DNA of 64,000 nucleotides, taken from the NCBI RefSeq assembly GCF_018326285.1, contig NZ_AP023362.1:2976001-3040000 (forward strand), given 5' to 3'. The stretch's first letter is position 1, and every line of letters starts with the position of its first letter. A model generated the notes under the pieces. It ran no database searches and had not been told where the DNA came from. It saw nothing but the letters and a program-made list of their open reading frames with translations. The translations under genes and the position numbers were made by a program. Of this stretch, positions 61,557 through 64,000 are shown piece by piece. This stretch comes from Mycolicibacterium sp. TY81 (GTDB lineage Bacteria; Actinomycetota; Actinomycetes; Mycobacteriales; Mycobacteriaceae).

Positions 61557-62554
61557 CACTGCTCGTCCCCCGGACCCTGGGTCTGTTCCGCGGCGCCGCC
61601 GACCGTGGCGGGATGCACCATGGCCTCCACTTCGGGCTCGTGGTCGGCAGGACTCTCGATGCCGGCCCGTCCGAACGCGGAGACGACCATCACGCGCAGT
61701 CGCCGGCCGACCTCGAACTGCTTGCCGGGCAGCGTCCGCGCCACCATCCGCAGGTTCACGGTGTCCAGCTCGATGCTCTCCACACCCATCAGCTGGGGCT
61801 TGTCGAGCAGCAGCGTGCGCAGCTGGCGGTCCTCCATCGCGCGTTCGCACACCCGGCCCAACACGTCGTTGACCTTGCCGAGGTCCGCTGTCGTGGGCAC
61901 CGGGATGTCCACGACCGCACGCGCCCAGTCCTTCGACAGGTTGACGGTCTTGGCGATCTGGCCGTTGGGAATCGTGTACACCTCGCCGTCGCTGGAGCGC
62001 AGCTTGGTGACGCGCAGCGTCACGTCCTCGACGGTGCCCTCGGCCGGCACCGCGATGCCGGTGACGGTGAGCGACACCAGGTCACCGAACCCGTACTGCT
62101 TCTCGGTGATGATGAAGAACCCGGCCAGCAGGTCCTGCACGATGCGCTGCGCACCGAAGCCGAGCGCGGCGCCCAGCACGGCGGCGGGCGCGACCAGCGA
62201 ACCGATGGGGATGCCGAGGATTTCGATGACGTCGACCAACACGACCACCGACACCAGCGCAATCGTCACCCACGAGATCACCGAGGCGACGGCCTGCCGG
62301 TGCTTGGTGGTCTCCGACCGGACCAGCGCGTCGCTCTCCTGAAAACGCTCGTCGATGCGGGCGGTGACGCGGTGCGTCAGCCAGCCGACGAACCGCGCGA
62401 TGAGCATCGCCGCGATGACGAGCATGACGATCCGCAGCCCGCGGGTGATGATCCACTCGCCGATCGAGCCGCGCCAGAAGTCATGCCATTGCTGCGCCCA
62501 CCAACCGAGCGATTGCGGTTGGCTCGCGGCTTGGAGAGAGAAAAAGTTAGTCAT
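61556..62554 (-). CDS. MscS-family small-conductance mechanosensitive channel
   Basis: A 332-residue channel. N-terminal helices ([40 protein letters not shown]) precede the pore helix [20 protein letters not shown] and the beta domain with [14 protein letters not shown] and YTIPNGQI. The last part is cytoplasmic with no extra sensor domain, unlike the other MscS protein in the window. Its ATG overlaps the end of prfB by 8 nt. It resembles Rv3104c. Confidence 0.86.
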   Translation of the reverse strand: MTNFFSLQAASQPQSLGWWAQQWHDFWRGSIGEWIITRGLRIVMLVIAAMLIARFVGWLTHRVTARIDERFQESDALVRSETTKHRQAVASVISWVTIALVSVVVLVDVIEILGIPIGSLVAPAAVLGAALGFGAQRIVQDLLAGFFIITEKQYGFGDLVSLTVTGIAVPAEGTVEDVTLRVTKLRSSDGEVYTIPNGQIAKTVNLSKDWARAVVDIPVPTTADLGKVNDVLGRVCERAMEDRQLRTLLLDKPQLMGVESIELDTVNLRMVARTLPGKQFEVGRRLRVMVVSAFGRAGIESPADHEPEVEAMVHPATVGGAAEQTQGPGDEQ

Positions 62555-63662
62555 CTTCTTTTCGGTTGCGCCAGCGGATCCCGGCTTCGAGGAAGCCGTC
62601 GATGTCGCCGTCGAGCACCGCGGCCGGATTACCGACCTCGAACTCGGTGCGCAGGTCTTTCACCATCTGGTAGGGGTGCAGCACGTACGAGCGCATCTGG
62701 TTGCCCCAGGAGCTGCCGCCGTCGCCCTTCAACGCGTCCATCTCGGCGCGCTCTTCCTGGCGCTTGCGTTCCAGCAGCTTGGCGCTGAGCACTCGCATCG
62801 CGGAAACCTTGTTCTGCAGCTGCGATTTCTCGTTCTGACAGGTCACGACGATGCCCGTCGGGATGTGCGTGAGCCGGACCGCCGAGTCGGTGGTGTTGAC
62901 GGACTGACCGCCCGGGCCGCTGGACCGGTAGACGTCGACCCGGACGTCGCCTTCGGGGATGTCGATGGAGTCGGCGGTCTCGACGACCGGCAGCACCTCG
63001 ACGTCGGCGAACGACGTCTGACGGCGACTCTGGTTGTCGAAGGGGCTGATCCGCACGAGACGGTGGGTGCCCTGCTCCACCGACAGCGTGCCGTAGGCGA
63101 ACGGGGTGTGCACCGCGAACGTCGCGCTCTTGATGCCCGCCTCCTCCGCGTACGACGTGTCGAAAACCTCGACCGGATACCCGTGCTTCTCGGCCCAGCG
63201 GATGTACATGCGCATCAACATCTCGGCCCAGTCGGCAGCGTCGACGCCACCGGCGCCGGAGCGGATGGTGACGACAGCTTCCCGCTCGTCGTATTCCCCC
63301 GACAGCAGCGTTCGAACCTCGAGCGCCTCGATGTCCTCACGCAACTTGGCCAGTTCGGCGTCGGCGTCGGCGATGGCGTCGGTCTTGGCCGCGCCTTCTT
63401 CCTCCTCGGCCAGCTCGTAGAGCACGGGCAGGTCCTCGACCCGACCGCGCAGCTCCTCGACCCGGCGCAGCTCACCCTGTGCGTGCGACAGGCTGCTGGT
63501 CACCTTCTGGGCGTTGGCCTGGTCGTCCCACAGCTTGGGGTCAGACGCCTCGTCTTCGAGTTTGGCGATTCGCGCGCGCAGACCTTCGACGTCGAGCACC
63601 CGCTCCACAGTGGTCAGGGTGCTGTCGAGGGCGGCAATGTCGGCTTGACGGTCGAGGTCCAC
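62547..63662 (-). CDS. prfB: Peptide chain release factor 2
   Basis: A 371-residue class I release factor that reads UGA and UAA. The stop-codon motif SPF is in [17 protein letters not shown], and the catalytic GGQ is in [20 protein letters not shown]. It starts at GTG 63662 and reads through without the +1 frameshift used in E. coli prfB. It is divergent from fprA, a conserved mycobacterial arrangement. Confidence 0.97.
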   Translation of the reverse strand: MDLDRQADIAALDSTLTTVERVLDVEGLRARIAKLEDEASDPKLWDDQANAQKVTSSLSHAQGELRRVEELRGRVEDLPVLYELAEEEEGAAKTDAIADADAELAKLREDIEALEVRTLLSGEYDEREAVVTIRSGAGGVDAADWAEMLMRMYIRWAEKHGYPVEVFDTSYAEEAGIKSATFAVHTPFAYGTLSVEQGTHRLVRISPFDNQSRRQTSFADVEVLPVVETADSIDIPEGDVRVDVYRSSGPGGQSVNTTDSAVRLTHIPTGIVVTCQNEKSQLQNKVSAMRVLSAKLLERKRQEERAEMDALKGDGGSSWGNQMRSYVLHPYQMVKDLRTEFEVGNPAAVLDGDIDGFLEAGIRWRNRKEDD

Positions 63663-63812
63663 AAAGGATGAGGGTACCGACCAGTGAGACGGACTTTCAC
63701 ATTGCGAGCCCTGATCGCTTAGACCGGTTTAGCATCGCCCTGTAGGCCCGCTCGGCCGCGTCGCGACAGCCCCTTGCGCGCACTGAGCAGAACAAGAAGG
63801 CAAACCATACAT

Positions 63813-64000
63813 ATGCGCCCTTACCATGTGGCGGTTGTCGGATCCGGCCCGTCAGGGTTTTTCGCTGCCGCGTCACTGTTGAAATTCGCCGATGCCAAGG
63901 CCGCCGCCGATGATCCGGTCGACGTGCGCATCGACATGCTCGAGATGCTGCCCACCCCCTGGGGTCTGGTGCGCTCCGGCGTGGCTCCGGACCACCCGAA
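63813..64000 (+). CDS. fprA: NADPH-ferredoxin reductase, N-terminal part
   Basis: The 5' end of a flavoprotein cut by the window edge. The first 62 residues show the FAD-binding motif [20 protein letters not shown] followed by [20 protein letters not shown], a near-invariant FprA segment. The enzyme passes electrons from NADPH to ferredoxins. The 150-nt gap to prfB holds the divergent promoters. Confidence 0.93.
   Translation, partial: MRPYHVAVVGSGPSGFFAAASLLKFADAKAAADDPVDVRIDMLEMLPTPWGLVRSGVAPDHP

Noticed and set aside
63560..63662. Programmed +1 frameshift in prfB
   Set aside because: The gene is open from GTG 63662 to its stop without an in-frame UGA, so no frameshift is needed.

Overview
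The window is high-GC DNA from a mycobacterium, most likely a fast-growing environmental species (Mycolicibacterium type). The evidence is the tmRNA tag ADSHQRDYALAA, the ssrA-smpB-ftsX-ftsE-mscS-prfB-fprA neighbourhood, the mycobactin genes mbtLMN/mbtK with IdeR-type iron boxes, WXG100 proteins, an MHB-type hemophore, mycothiol-dependent enzymes, and many GTG starts and 4-nt ATGA/GTGA overlaps. From memory of M. tuberculosis H37Rv, several blocks keep local gene order but are not neighbours there: about 1-4.5 kb resembles Rv1355c-Rv1353c, 24.2-28 kb Rv2435c-Rv2434c, 40.5-44.1 kb Rv3068c-Rv3071, 44.1-48.4 kb Rv1344-Rv1347c, and 55.7-64 kb ssrA-Rv3100c to Rv3106.

Layout. 0-9.2 kb: end of a nitroreductase-type gene, a GAF-GGDEF-EAL c-di-GMP enzyme, a FAD protein, a TetR regulator, a paired acyl-CoA dehydrogenase operon, an amidohydrolase and an AraC regulator. 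9.2-12.6 kb: a kinase, then a translationally coupled operon of a WXG100 protein, an HExxH zincin-like protein and a duplicated-domain lipoprotein. 12.7-24.1 kb: a frameshifted alcohol dehydrogenase, acyl-CoA ligase, DUF2127 protein, photolyase-TspO pair, secreted proteins, a large secreted phosphoesterase, and a fadE/tetR divergon with a clear palindromic operator. 24.2-28 kb: a degenerate receptor cyclase coupled to a MscS channel with a degenerate cNMP-binding domain. 28-31.4 kb: three TetR genes and small exported proteins. 31.4-34.4 kb: a patatin-like gene split near its 5' end by a complete IS3-family element (23-bp inverted repeats, 3-bp target duplication).

34.5-39.2 kb: epoxide hydrolase, cyanase, then a three-gene type VII secretion toxin cassette (WXG100 partner, WXG-linker-RNase A-like effector, CdiI-like immunity protein). 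The cassette lies between two imperfect 52-nt direct repeats, one of which sits at the terminator of tRNA-Ala(GGC). 39.3-44.1 kb: MFS transporter, phosphoglucomutase, two CrcB fluoride-channel subunits and a protein with three DUF190 domains. 44.1-49 kb: an iron-acquisition block with two IdeR boxes, mbtL, mbtM, mbtN, yceI, mbtK and a hemophore. 49-55.7 kb: hydrolases, secreted and lipid-anchored proteins. 55.7-64 kb: core housekeeping genes for ribosome rescue (ssrA, smpB), division (ftsEX), release factor 2 and ferredoxin reductase.

The most notable content is two separate WXG100-linked effector-like operons, one with a recognisable toxin/immunity pair and one with a putative zincin plus lipoprotein. 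Next are the IS disruption whose reading frame can be restored on paper, and the cyclase/MscS pair in which both nucleotide-handling domains have lost key residues.
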